Positions 1 through 10,100 of a stretch of DNA of 64,000 bases are shown piece after piece; position 1 is the stretch's first letter; each line of letters begins with the position of its first letter. The notes under the pieces were generated by a model. The model was not told where the DNA came from and did no database searches. It saw nothing but the letters and a program-made list of their open reading frames with translations. This DNA comes from Diplonema japonicum (lineage: Eukaryota; Euglenozoa; Diplonemea; Diplonemida; Diplonemidae), in the NCBI GenBank assembly GCA_964019335.1, contig OZ025722.1, positions 186,001 to 250,000 on the forward strand, given 5' to 3'. The position numbers and the translations under genes were made by a program.

Positions 1-1
1 G

Positions 2-592
2 CTGCGAAAGACCCGGGGTGCTCGTAGCGCCGTCCCCGCCCCCAGTGGGAAGGCCGCGCCGGGTGCCGTCCCGTTCTTCGTCCCGCAACCCCCCCCGCTT
101 ATCAAGGGCGATCCGAAAAAAGTTTTCGTGGCAGACGTGCCATCGTCGTTGGAGTGGCATCAGTTGGCCGCTATTATGGGTGCTTCATTTGGAACTGTGG
201 AAGAGGCGGTTATTAAGGTATGGAAAAAAAAAAAAAAAAAAAAAAAAAAAAGGTGAAAAAGAGTAAGAAAGACGGGTCGGACAAGGCTTTCGCCTTTGTC
301 ACTTTCCAGGATGAAAGGGTGGCGAGACAGGTGTGTGTTTTTTTTTTTTTTTTTTTTTTTTTTATGAAATAATTTTCTTTTTTAAAAAAAAAAAAAAAAG
401 GCCGTCTTTATTGGCAAGACCATATCCCCTGATGGGCGTATCATGCGCATCACGCGAAGCAGGCCTGAACGGCTGCGGCACAACAACCCGCACCATAATG
501 TTGTGGAGGTCCCGAAAAAGCCGGAGCCGGAGCTGCCTCCCAGAGAGTCTTCGGAAGAGCCGGATGGTGATATGGAAGAGTTGGAGCTGTAA
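2..592 (+). CDS. RRM-domain RNA-binding protein, 3' part
   Basis: The reading frame is open from base 2, so the 5' end lies outside the window. Three exons (2-217, 253-330, 401-592) join in frame. The joined product has a Pro/Ala-rich leader, then one RRM: an RNP2-like KVFVADVP near the start, an RNP1-like KAFAFVTF in exon 2, and a last strand containing RIMRITRSRP. An acidic tail ends in MEELEL. Both introns break the frame if kept (35 and 70 nt), begin GTATGG or GTGTGT, and end in a long A run followed directly by AG. The RRM fold implies single-stranded RNA binding; the target is unknown. Confidence 0.75.
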
Positions 593-673
593 AAAAAAAA
601 AAAAAAGAAAAAAGGAAAAAAAAAATTGCTTACAACAACATCCTTAGGTATTAAAAAAAACCGTTATCATTTT

Positions 674-707
<34 letters not shown>

Positions 708-776
708 CCTATTCACCCACATCAAAAAAAAAAAGAAGAAAAAAAATTTTTTTTCTTCTCAATTTTCTTGCTTTGG

Positions 777-809
<33 letters not shown>

Positions 810-831
810 CAAAAAAAAAAAAAAAAAAAAA

Positions 832-3301
832 ATGCCAAACACACCGACCAACGAAAGAACCTGGACCAACCCGAAGTTCGATATCTATGCAGAAAGCACC
901 ACCGCTGTGATCGAAGCGGGGGGGCTCTCAGTGAAGGATGCCTTTGAACTGTGCGGACGCGGGACGTGGAAGTCCTTCCAAGCATCCCTATCGGCAAAGG
1001 GCGTCCGCGAAGGCGCGCTCTTCCTAAAGGGTGAGGAAGAGGTGATGGAGGAAATCCTCGTGTTCTTCAAGGACCACAAGGTGTCAGTGAAGTACCAAGC
1101 TCTGTGCCTCGCCGCGGCGTCTAAAGCAGTGAGAGCACCATCACCCTTCCCCGATGAAGTTTCTAAAGCAGCGAGAAATCGACTAAAAATGGAAACAGAA
1201 CAGATTCAAAGCTTGCAAACACAAGCTGCTTCAATGATAAAGATGATGACGAACTCGCAGCACGAAGTTAAAAACCACGATATTGTGAAAGAATGCACCG
1301 AACAGCTCGCGCTTACAGAAGAATGTATCAAACAACTCTCAGGCAGCGAGGACCACAAAAAGGAAGCCAGCGGTAAGTTCATGAAGACAACCCGTTCTAT
1401 AGAAACCATGCTGAAGAAATCCGTCCACGATCTCACCGCTGCCTCCGAACAACTCGAAGCGTCGTTGACCCTATTCGTCCACGAGCAAAAATATCTCGCG
1501 AGGCGACTCCCGCAAAGAAGGAAAACCCTGATCTTTTTCAAAATCGCAATGGGCGCCGAGCACGATCTGAGCACCGAAGATTGGAACGCAATGTGCTTAG
1601 CACCTTCAGATTTCGACGGGCTAGGTGACGTTCAGTTCAAGGTCGGTGTTACTAAAAAATCCCCGACAATTAAAAACGCGGTGCTGCCTGCAGTGGACCT
1701 TACAGGAGCGAACCTCAAAGGGCTGACGTTTTCACATTGCGATTTGTCGAAGGTGAAGCTAGGGTTCGACCTGCAATCTATCCATTTCAAACACTGCTCG
1801 TTCGGGAAGAATTTCAGCTGTAAAGACAGAAACCTGACGAACAGCTCCTTCGAAGGCTGCAAGCTTCACCAAACCGACTTCGACGGTGCGATCCTGGCAA
1901 AAACATCCTTCATCTTCGCAAATCTCTCCGGGTCCAACTTCAAAAACGTTGTGTTCAACCAGGTTGACATGAGGTACTCTCAACTGGAAAACTGTAATTT
2001 TGAAGGATGCGATTTGTCAGATTCACAACTGCACCACGCGTGTTTGGATTGTTCCAACATGAAGGCCTTTATACCGCCGAAATCTCTCGAATCCACCCAA
2101 CTCGGCGGAGCCATCGTTGACAACGTGAACCTCCGATCCACTTCGCTTAAAGGTGCGGTTCTTAAAGGCACGTCGCTGCGTAACACTATCCTCCCCGACG
2201 GGCTCTGCACACGGCCGTACGACCTCAATGGTACCGATTTGTCGAACGCGGTGGTCAGCAACGCGAAGTTCGACCACTCAGATTTAACGAACACCATCTT
2301 GACAGGGTGCAACATCACGAACTGCAGCTTCGTTGAGACAATGCTCCCACCGGATGTCGCGTGGGGAATGACCACAGATTGCGTGTTCGAAGGAACAGAG
2401 ACCGACGACACCCCAACTGTTTATGTATGTGCCGTATATTAAAAAAAGTTCTTTAAAAAAAAAAAAAAAAAAAAAGAAACCTCGTATTCGAGTGGCCGCT
2501 GCTCGGAACTACGCTGCCGCAGTGACCAAGGAAGGTCAGATCCACGTATGGGGTGACGGTTTTACTGGAATGCCGTTACGTTCCGCAGCAGCAGAAGTTG
2601 CAACAACTGACGATCACTGCATGGCGTTACTGGAGGACGGGACAGTACAGGCGTGGAACAACCGGGGAATGCTCGTTGATTTCGGTTTAGAGGACTGGGA
2701 AGACATAGAATCTATCGACGGCGGGAAGGATCAAATCACCGCCATTACATTTGACGGACGAGTGAGAATGTGGAGAAACGGAAAATCATCTGAACCCCCT
2801 ATCGATCTACCAAGAGTTGCTAAGGTAGCAACAGGAAGCGACCACACACTAGCGCTCCTCTACAATGGAAAAGTTGTGGGTTGGGGTGCGAATGATCACG
2901 GGCAGTGTAACATCCCAGACTTCAAGGATTGCAATATTGTTAGTGTTGCAGCTGGTGCGGGGCATTCCGTGGCTGTTCTTGAACATGGTGGGGTCGTAGC
3001 TTGGGGGCTCAATGATGTTGGGCAAGCTTCTCCACCTCCTGTTTTCAATGCTGTTGCTGCAGCATGCGGTGTCCACCACTCTGTGGTTCTCACCTCCAAT
3101 TCCACTATCATAGGGTGGGGCCACAATTCTGTCGGGCAGATCACAACTCCCTACCGTGCTGTGAACGTTGCCAGCATCGCCGCGGGTTCGTTCTTTTCCG
3201 TCGCTTTGCTGTATGACGGTACCATCCAAGCATGGGGTGCTACCGACGATGGGGATATTTCCACCACAACTCCTTACATGCCGTTCGTTAGATTGCCTTA
3301 A
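832..3301 (+). CDS. Pentapeptide-repeat / RCC1-repeat fusion protein (805 aa)
   Basis: Exons 832-2424 and 2477-3301 join in phase 0 across a 52-nt GTATGT...AG intron whose 3' half is almost pure A. Residues 1-260 are helical and charged with no recognised domain. From about residue 280 to 520 there are pentapeptide repeats of the A(D/N)LXX type (such as VDLTGANLKGL, DLSNAVVSNAKF), which fold as a right-handed beta helix. Exon 2 encodes about five RCC1-type blades, each with a GxxHxxAL-like motif and a WG(x)N turn (such as GSDHTLALL, VVGWGANDHG). RCC1 propellers usually bind proteins and can act as nucleotide-exchange factors. No catalytic role can be assigned. Exon 1 alone stops 18 nt into the intron. 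Confidence 0.7.
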
Positions 3302-4436
3302 TCTTTTTTTTTTTTTTTTTTTTCTTCCGTCAACAACAGGGTTTCTTCTGAGGGAGATTATTCCCCATTTTTTTTTTTTGTTTAAATGCCTTTTGGATCG
3401 AAAGCCTCCGAGAGAAAGAAAAAAAAATGGGTTTTTTTTTGTTTTGTTGACACTGATTTTTTATATGTTTCTGGGGGGGGGGGAAGAAAAAAAACATATA
3501 AAGAGAAGGAATGGAAGAAAAAAAGGGGGACCATTAGGGTTTGGTAGGCCATTTTATTCCCAAAAAGAAGAAAAAGAAAAATAAAAGAATTTGTGATGTC
3601 AAACAAAAGAAGAAGAAAAAAGTTTTTATAGCTGTTTTTTTTTCCCAGAAAAAAAAAGACGTTTTTTTTTTTTTTTTTTTTTTCTTTTTTTCTGCGTTAA
3701 GTTTCGGTTGGAAGGAGCACCACGCTTTTATTTCTATTGTTTCCTTATCGTGCTTGTGATGTCTCTTCCATTCCCTTTCCCCTGCTTTGGTTCCCCCCCC
3801 CCCCCTTTATTATTTGCGGGGGGGTTTTGCTAGGTTTCCCAGTAGAGAAGAAAAAACCTCCCCCCCCCCCCCCCCCCCCTCCTCCTCCCCCCACAACCCG
3901 AACAGTATTGTTTTCCTTTTTTTCCCCCCTGAAAAACCAGTATTTTTTTTTCTTTCCCCCCACTCGTTTGTGTGTAGCGGGAGTATAAAAAAAAAAAAGA
4001 GGGGAACAAAAAAAAAAAAAGTAAAAAGGAAAAAAAAAAAAATCACCACCGACACCAAATCCTCCCCCCCACCAACCTCCCTCCGCGACAACCCTCGTGT
4101 TTTTTTTTTTTTTTTTTTTATTTTTTTTTTTACTCCTTTTTTTTTTTCTTTTTTCTGACATGGCCAAGGGAGAAAAGGAGGCGCGCTTTTCCGGCGCAGT
4201 CATGCAAGAACATGAGATCACTACGATCCATTGGCCGCGACACACGTCGTCGTCGTTTTGATAGGAAGGCCCTGTTTGCATCGGGGCTGACGGCGACCGA
4301 CTGAGAATGCCACCGCGGCGGGCCGTTGCTAACCACTTCGTTCCTGTCATAGTAAATTTTTCTTTTTCTTTTTTTTTTTAAAAAAAAAACACCCCTATCA
4401 ACGAAAGACGAAAACAAAAAAAAAAAAAAAAAAAAA
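3302..4436. other. Intergenic, homopolymer-rich
   Basis: About 1.1 kb of runs of A, T, C and G with no convincing gene. The only sequence of normal complexity is an island at about 4157-4355. The stretch presumably holds the 3' UTR of the RCC1 gene and the trans-splice signals of the next gene. Confidence 0.6.
4160..4261 (+). CDS. Possible 33-aa ORF in a complex-sequence island
   Basis: ATGGCCAAGG follows a long pyrimidine tract and opens a 33-codon frame that ends in TGA. The product begins MAKGEKEARFSGAV and matches nothing I know. The surrounding island continues to about 4355 without a longer frame on +, so a non-coding RNA is an equally good reading. A - strand frame also crosses it. 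Evidence is weak. Confidence 0.15.
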   Translation: MAKGEKEARFSGAVMQEHEITTIHWPRHTSSSF

Positions 4437-5657
4437 ATGTACGCAAGCACCATGCTAAGCACGTACAAGGGCTTCTCCGTCCGAGACGTGTACTCCTTTC
4501 ACTGTGAAAAACTACACGTCAAGGAAAACAGCGGGGTGGCAAGGTGCCTACCAGACGAAGTGGGAACCTTAGAAAGCGTCGCCGAGCTAGACATGTCGCG
4601 TATGTACCTGGGGCAATATGGAGCCTGCGCGGTCATGGAGGTCGTTAGATCGTGTTATAAGTGCGAAGCGATAAACTTCACAGGGTGCGGGCTGACGAAC
4701 GACATCGCAAAGATGCTGATGCAAATCGTGGAGTCGCACCCTTCTATACAAGAGATTACCTTAGATGAAAACCCGTTCCTCACCACCCCATGCGGGGATC
4801 TTTTGTTGAAGGCGGTCCGAAGCACACAACGCTTGCTCCGCGTGTCCATCCAAAAGACCAACGTCCCGTCCGACATCGCCAATAAAATCACGATGGTGGT
4901 GAAGCAAAACCGTGTGATTGAACACCCTCCTCGGGAACTCCGTTTTTCCTTCGCTCTGCATGACGCGCTCACGCCTTCTCAGCTCGGTCTGCTCTCAAAA
5001 CCCTGCCGGGGTAAACGGCTCTGCAACGAGTTGATCACTGCAGAAACCCCTCCTATATTCGACCGGGAAACTCCTTATCTCCCCGTTCTCTCCGCTGCTG
5101 AAAAACAGTTCGCATTGAAATGTTATCGGGAGGAGGACATCAACGACAGCGGCGTCGTTGGGTACATCAAGGCAGTGTGTGCTTTAGAACGAGTTGACCC
5201 TGGAAAGGGTGTATACGAATCAGACGAGCTCTTGAAAGAGATTTTCCGTCGGTTGGACAAATTAGAGAACGGGTTCATATCAACCGAGGACTGGCTTCTA
5301 ATGGTAAGGAACCACCTCCACATAGAGGGTGCCAGCTACAAGGCGCTTCTTTTGAAGCATTTATCGACCTCGTACACCACCGTCGGAGCTGATGAGGATA
5401 CCACTGCGCTTCACGCCTCTTCGTGCATTTCAAACCTATTTAACATTATAGGGACCAACCCTCCTCCGGCTCTTGAGCCTATTGCGCAGACGCTCATATG
5501 TCTGACGTCGGGGAGTGATGCCACTGATGAATCTCTCATCCCTATGTCGTTCCCTCATTACGCTTGCTGTGTCCTTGCAGCGTACTGTATCACCGACCCC
5601 GTTGTGAAGGCCGTGTTCATCGATGGGAAAGCGTTCCTTGAAATCGAACCTCTTTGA
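4437..5657 (+). CDS. LRR protein with EF-hand-like C-terminal half (406 aa)
   Basis: The ATG follows a 23-base A run. Residues about 40-165 carry leucine-rich repeats of the ribonuclease-inhibitor type (VAELDMSRMYLG, CEAINFTGCGLTND, IQEITLDENPF, LLRVSIQKTNV). Residues about 215-300 resemble an EF-hand pair: the first loop is D-I-N-D-S-G-V-V-G-Y-I-K near 232 and the second D-K-L-E-N-G-F-I-S-T-E-D near 273. Both lack some usual calcium ligands, so calcium binding is doubtful. The last 100 residues are unassigned. The combination is common in flagellar or cytoskeletal scaffolds, but that role is only inference. Confidence 0.7.
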   Translation: MYASTMLSTYKGFSVRDVYSFHCEKLHVKENSGVARCLPDEVGTLESVAELDMSRMYLGQYGACAVMEVVRSCYKCEAINFTGCGLTNDIAKMLMQIVESHPSIQEITLDENPFLTTPCGDLLLKAVRSTQRLLRVSIQKTNVPSDIANKITMVVKQNRVIEHPPRELRFSFALHDALTPSQLGLLSKPCRGKRLCNELITAETPPIFDRETPYLPVLSAAEKQFALKCYREEDINDSGVVGYIKAVCALERVDPGKGVYESDELLKEIFRRLDKLENGFISTEDWLLMVRNHLHIEGASYKALLLKHLSTSYTTVGADEDTTALHASSCISNLFNIIGTNPPPALEPIAQTLICLTSGSDATDESLIPMSFPHYACCVLAAYCITDPVVKAVFIDGKAFLEIEPL

Positions 5658-5824
5658 AAAAAAAAAGCCCCCCCCCGCTCTTTTCTTCCGAGTAGAGCAA
5701 AGAAATGGGGGGGTACCCCCCCCCCCCCCCCCCCTCCCCTCTATAAGTATTTTTTGTTTTTTTTTTTTTTCCTCCATACTCCCCGTAATTAACTAATTTA
5801 TAGGGTGTGTGGGTGCGGCAAAGC

Positions 5825-7021
5825 ATGGCACACTACCCAATGCAGCACCCGACGAAGTCGTACTGGCTTGACAGCGGGGTGAAGGTGGATGTTGCAGAGA
5901 GCAACGAGCAAAACAGCGACAAAGTATGGGACGTAGCTGTAGTGGGAGGCGGTTTAAGCGGCATGAGCATGGCGTGGTGGCTGAAGGAATTTGGAGTCAG
6001 CGACGTGTGTGTGCTGGAGGCACGGGAATGCGGAGGTGGGGCCAGCGGAAGAAACGGAGGACACATGTTCCCATCTGTCGCAGCTTCGGGGTACGTAGCT
6101 GAGAAGTACGGACCAGGCCCTGCGGGGGACCTGTTTTCCTTTGAACAGGACAGTGTGGAAAGGACAAAGGCGATCCTCCCCGAGGAGGCTTTGATCGGGA
6201 AGGAGGCGCGAACCCTTCTAAAGTTCGACGAGGAGGTGGAAATATACGAAAACGAAAGGTCGTTCACCCCTTGCCCGACCCCGGACGTCGCCACCCCGAA
6301 CGACCTTCCGAAGCCTTTCAAACACGTTCTGTCCACCACGGCCTACTCCCTCCACCCGTCAATTTTACAAAACGCACTTGTGAAACATACCTGCCCCGTG
6401 ATTGTAAGGGACTGTGTAGAGAGTCTGAAACAAGGCGAGGACGGGGTGTGGATTGTGGGAAAAGTCAAAGCAACACGAGTCGTGCTGGCCACGAACGGTT
6501 ACAGCAAAGGGGTCCTGCCGGACGTGAACATCAAGCCTGTTCGAGGACAGTGCATTGCGGTGGCCGATATGCACATCCCTTGCAACTTCACATGGGACGA
6601 TGGGGATGTCTATGTGGCCCGTACCGTCGAAGGGTGTGTCATCGGCGGGATGCGTCCTGTGGGCGAGAACGACGGTACTAACATCTCTGATGACACGGTG
6701 CTTGATCCTAAGGTTTCTAGCGGTCTTCGCCGTGCGCTGTCTGACCTTAAAACTCTCGCTCCACCTGGCACTGGCACTGTTCCTCGAATCACGCACGAGT
6801 GGACCGGTGTCATGGGCTTCACACCCGACATGCTACCTTTAGTCGGGGAGATCCCCGGGCACCCTCTCGCCTACATCATTGCAGGTTTTTCCGGCGAGGG
6901 TGTGCCCAAAATCTTTGGGTCCGCACGCCTCCTCGCCGCGATGGTCGTGGGGCAGCCGGAACGGACCCCCGAAGCGTGGGTTTCTAACACCGTAAAAATT
7001 CTCGACCCAGAGAGGTTCTAG
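5825..7021 (+). CDS. FAD-dependent amine oxidoreductase, DAO family (398 aa)
   Basis: An N-terminal Rossmann dinucleotide-binding motif (VAVVGGGLSGMSMAWWL, near residue 37) is followed by the FAD-family ASGRNGG signature. A central strand reads RVVLATNGYS, and the C-terminal motif YIIAGFSGEGV closes the FAD site. This is the architecture of D-amino-acid-oxidase-like enzymes, which oxidise C-N bonds of amino acids or amines and make H2O2 or pass electrons on. The substrate cannot be read from the sequence. The ATG at 5825 is chosen because the frame upstream has only GTG; an AG at 5802-5803 after a T/C tract is a plausible trans-splice acceptor. There is no clear signal peptide or peroxisomal tail. 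Confidence 0.85.
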   Translation: MAHYPMQHPTKSYWLDSGVKVDVAESNEQNSDKVWDVAVVGGGLSGMSMAWWLKEFGVSDVCVLEARECGGGASGRNGGHMFPSVAASGYVAEKYGPGPAGDLFSFEQDSVERTKAILPEEALIGKEARTLLKFDEEVEIYENERSFTPCPTPDVATPNDLPKPFKHVLSTTAYSLHPSILQNALVKHTCPVIVRDCVESLKQGEDGVWIVGKVKATRVVLATNGYSKGVLPDVNIKPVRGQCIAVADMHIPCNFTWDDGDVYVARTVEGCVIGGMRPVGENDGTNISDDTVLDPKVSSGLRRALSDLKTLAPPGTGTVPRITHEWTGVMGFTPDMLPLVGEIPGHPLAYIIAGFSGEGVPKIFGSARLLAAMVVGQPERTPEAWVSNTVKILDPERF

Positions 7022-7180
7022 CATTTCATCCTCCTCTTCTTTTCTTTTTTTTTTTTGTTGTCCCTACTATTTTTTTTTTGCAACAAACAAAACAAAAAAC
7101 ATAAAAAAAAAGGGTGTGGGGAGGGAGGAGCGCGGAGTCCAGAGCGTAAAAAAGAAAACAAAAGCAAAAAGTAGAAAAAG

Positions 7181-10100
7181 ATGCCCCTCCGCCACGCAGT
7201 TTTCCTATTGTTGCTGTCCTCGCTGGCGGAGGGCAGCCACTGGTACACCTCGCCTGCGACGGGGGGTCTTGTGAAGCCTCCCAACTACACACCCTTCGTA
7301 CAGATGCCTGGGGTGTGGACGGGCATGCTGAACCACAACCCAACCTTTAAGCGCGGAACAGTGGTCACCTGCGGGAACAACGACGTGGTGGTGCGCGAGG
7401 ACATCGACGGGCTGGAGAACAACGGGTGCATCTACCTGCAGGGTTGGGCTGTCGACATCGCAGACGACGAGAACAGCGATGCGAACAACAGACTAAGGTT
7501 CAAAATGGAGGTGCAAAACGGATTGGGAAGCTTTGCAGGGATCTTCGCCCAGCGGCCCTGCATCGATATCGAAGGTCCCTTTGGCACATGCTGCCCGAAC
7601 CCATGCGGAGCCTGCGGTCCTGGCAACCTCCACGCACGTATCCGCCCACATCACTTCGGTCAAGTCGTGACAAAGGTCACCCTTATGGACGAAGGCCAGT
7701 GCGACAACAGAGACGATCTGGTGAACGCATGTGTACCTGAACGCTGTTGTGAGTCGCACCCTTTGGAGTTCCACGTGACGGTGATCCCTGTGAACGACTG
7801 TCCTCGGTACCGGTTCAGAGGCGTTGACATACCTGAAGACGGGGTAATAAACTCCACTTCTTGGCTGGACCCTACCAACGGGCGCGATCCCGGCGACGGT
7901 GGTCTTATCCTCACATATGAAGACGTGGAGGTGTGTCTCCCCATGCTTGTTGAAGTCGCGTATGGAGGTTGGCACGAGGGTCCTGGGGAAACCGGTTCAA
8001 ACACAGAACCCTGGCACGATCAGGTGCTGGTGTGGTCGGTCGCGAACGACGACACGTCGGTGTTCAAGACGCAGCCGCATGTTAGATATGTTGAAGGGGA
8101 GGATTATGCGTTGCTTTGCTTCCTTCCAGGCAAGGATGTCACCGGGGAGGTCAATTTAACCATTCATCTTGAAGACACCGGCGGGCAAGTATCTGACACA
8201 ATCGGTGGCGGAACAGCACCATGCACGACAAGCGGAACCGTCGGCTGCTACCTCAGAACACCCGACGAATCCATTAAAATCGTGATCCGTGAGGTCAACG
8301 ACCCGCCGACATTTGCAGCAGGGCCGTCTGTCGTCAGCGCGTATGAGGATTCAGGGCCTTACAAAAAAATCTGGGCACGCGATATGGCAGTTGGTCCTAC
8401 CGACGAGATCGCCAACGGGCAGATTCTTTCGCATTTTGAGGTGGATCTCCTCAATGAAAACCACAAGGCGTTGTTCGTGACCCCGCCCAAGATGGGTCTT
8501 GACGGGGTTCTGGAATTCGAAACCCGACGGAACGTCCACACGTACGGGTTTGAGGTCCTCTGCGCCGTGAGGCTGATGGACTACCCACCACCAAGGCTCG
8601 GCCTCACCCCAATGTATTCAGTAAAGCCCGACAAGGTGTTCAGAATTATCATTGAACCAGTCAACGACCCTCCTTATTACGAACAGCTTGATCCGGTGAG
8701 TTTGGTGTACTGGGAGGACGTGGGAAATGTTGAGAGACAATGGGCAAAACCTGATCTTCTGTGCGCAGGGTGGGATCCAATCGGGCGACAGTGCATCGCA
8801 AACGAAGGAACGGGAACATGGGTCGTTGGAAACGAAACATATCCTGGAGAGGGCCAGGAAGTATCATTTACAACAGTGGCGAGGGACGCCACCCTCTTCG
8901 ACGGCGGCCCGAACATCGACATCAACGGAACACTCTTTTTCAACTCAGCTGCGGATCAGTACGGCGAGACGGACATCACAGTCTTGGCAGTGGACAACGG
9001 GGGGCAACAAGGGGACAACAAAGGTCCCATTACGTACTTCGACATCACGTTCAACCCGGTCAACGATCCACCAGCATTCGACACAGAGACGCAGCACATC
9101 ACCGTTGATGAGGATTCGGGCACGTACAGCAACGCGAGGTTTCTGCACAACATTGTGTCTGGACCTTCAAACGAGGCAAAGCAAACTGTCACCATTGTTA
9201 CCAGTGTGGCTAATCAGATACTATTTGATGATGTTCCGTCCTTGACACTCGATGCAAGCGGGACCGCGGCAGAACTCAGATTCACACCGGCGCCAAACGC
9301 GTTTGGAAATGCATCGTTGTCGTTCTACCTGCAAGACGACGGCGGCACGGAGATCAACGGGGATGACCGCGCCGATTCCCGAACAATCCGAATCGAGATA
9401 CGCCCTTTAAACGACCCCCCAGCAGTGACCCTCGGGCCTCATGTTATCGTGCAGGAGGATCTGTCGTTAGGAGGCTACATCCAACCCAACTGGGTGCTGA
9501 AAGCATCGCCCGGACTTCTTGAAGAATCAACACAGCATCTTGTGTACAATGTGTCTTGCGATCCTGCTCACGTGTTTGCCACACAACCGGAGATTTCAAC
9601 AACAGGAACGCTCTCCTTCGTACCGAAGAAGGACATGCACGGTAGCGTTTTATGTACTGTTGTCGCATCAGATGTTCTCACAGGGACAGGTGAAGTTCTG
9701 TCAAGCACGAAGCCCGACTATTTTCAGATAGGGCTGCAACGTGTTAACGACGCGCCTTTCTTCATACCTGGGGGGCCGGTTACTGTCGGTGAATGTCTGA
9801 CCGCGTCGCAGGGCTGCGATCACATTATCCCCGGGTGGGCGAGAAACATCACGGCAGGCCCCTCCAACGAGAACTACCAAAAGCTTTCCTTCACTGTGGA
9901 AAGCAACACCAGAGACGTCTCGAGACTCTTCGCAGAATGGCCGACCATCGGGATCCCCTCCGGGACGATCAGCTTCAAGCTCAACCCCAACGAGTTTGCA
10001 CAGCCTTCATTTCTCATGAAGGTCATATTGAAAGACGACGGCGGGGGTACCGATGACACATATGAAGCGGCACTGGTTCTTGAAGTCACGCCAAGCCCGA

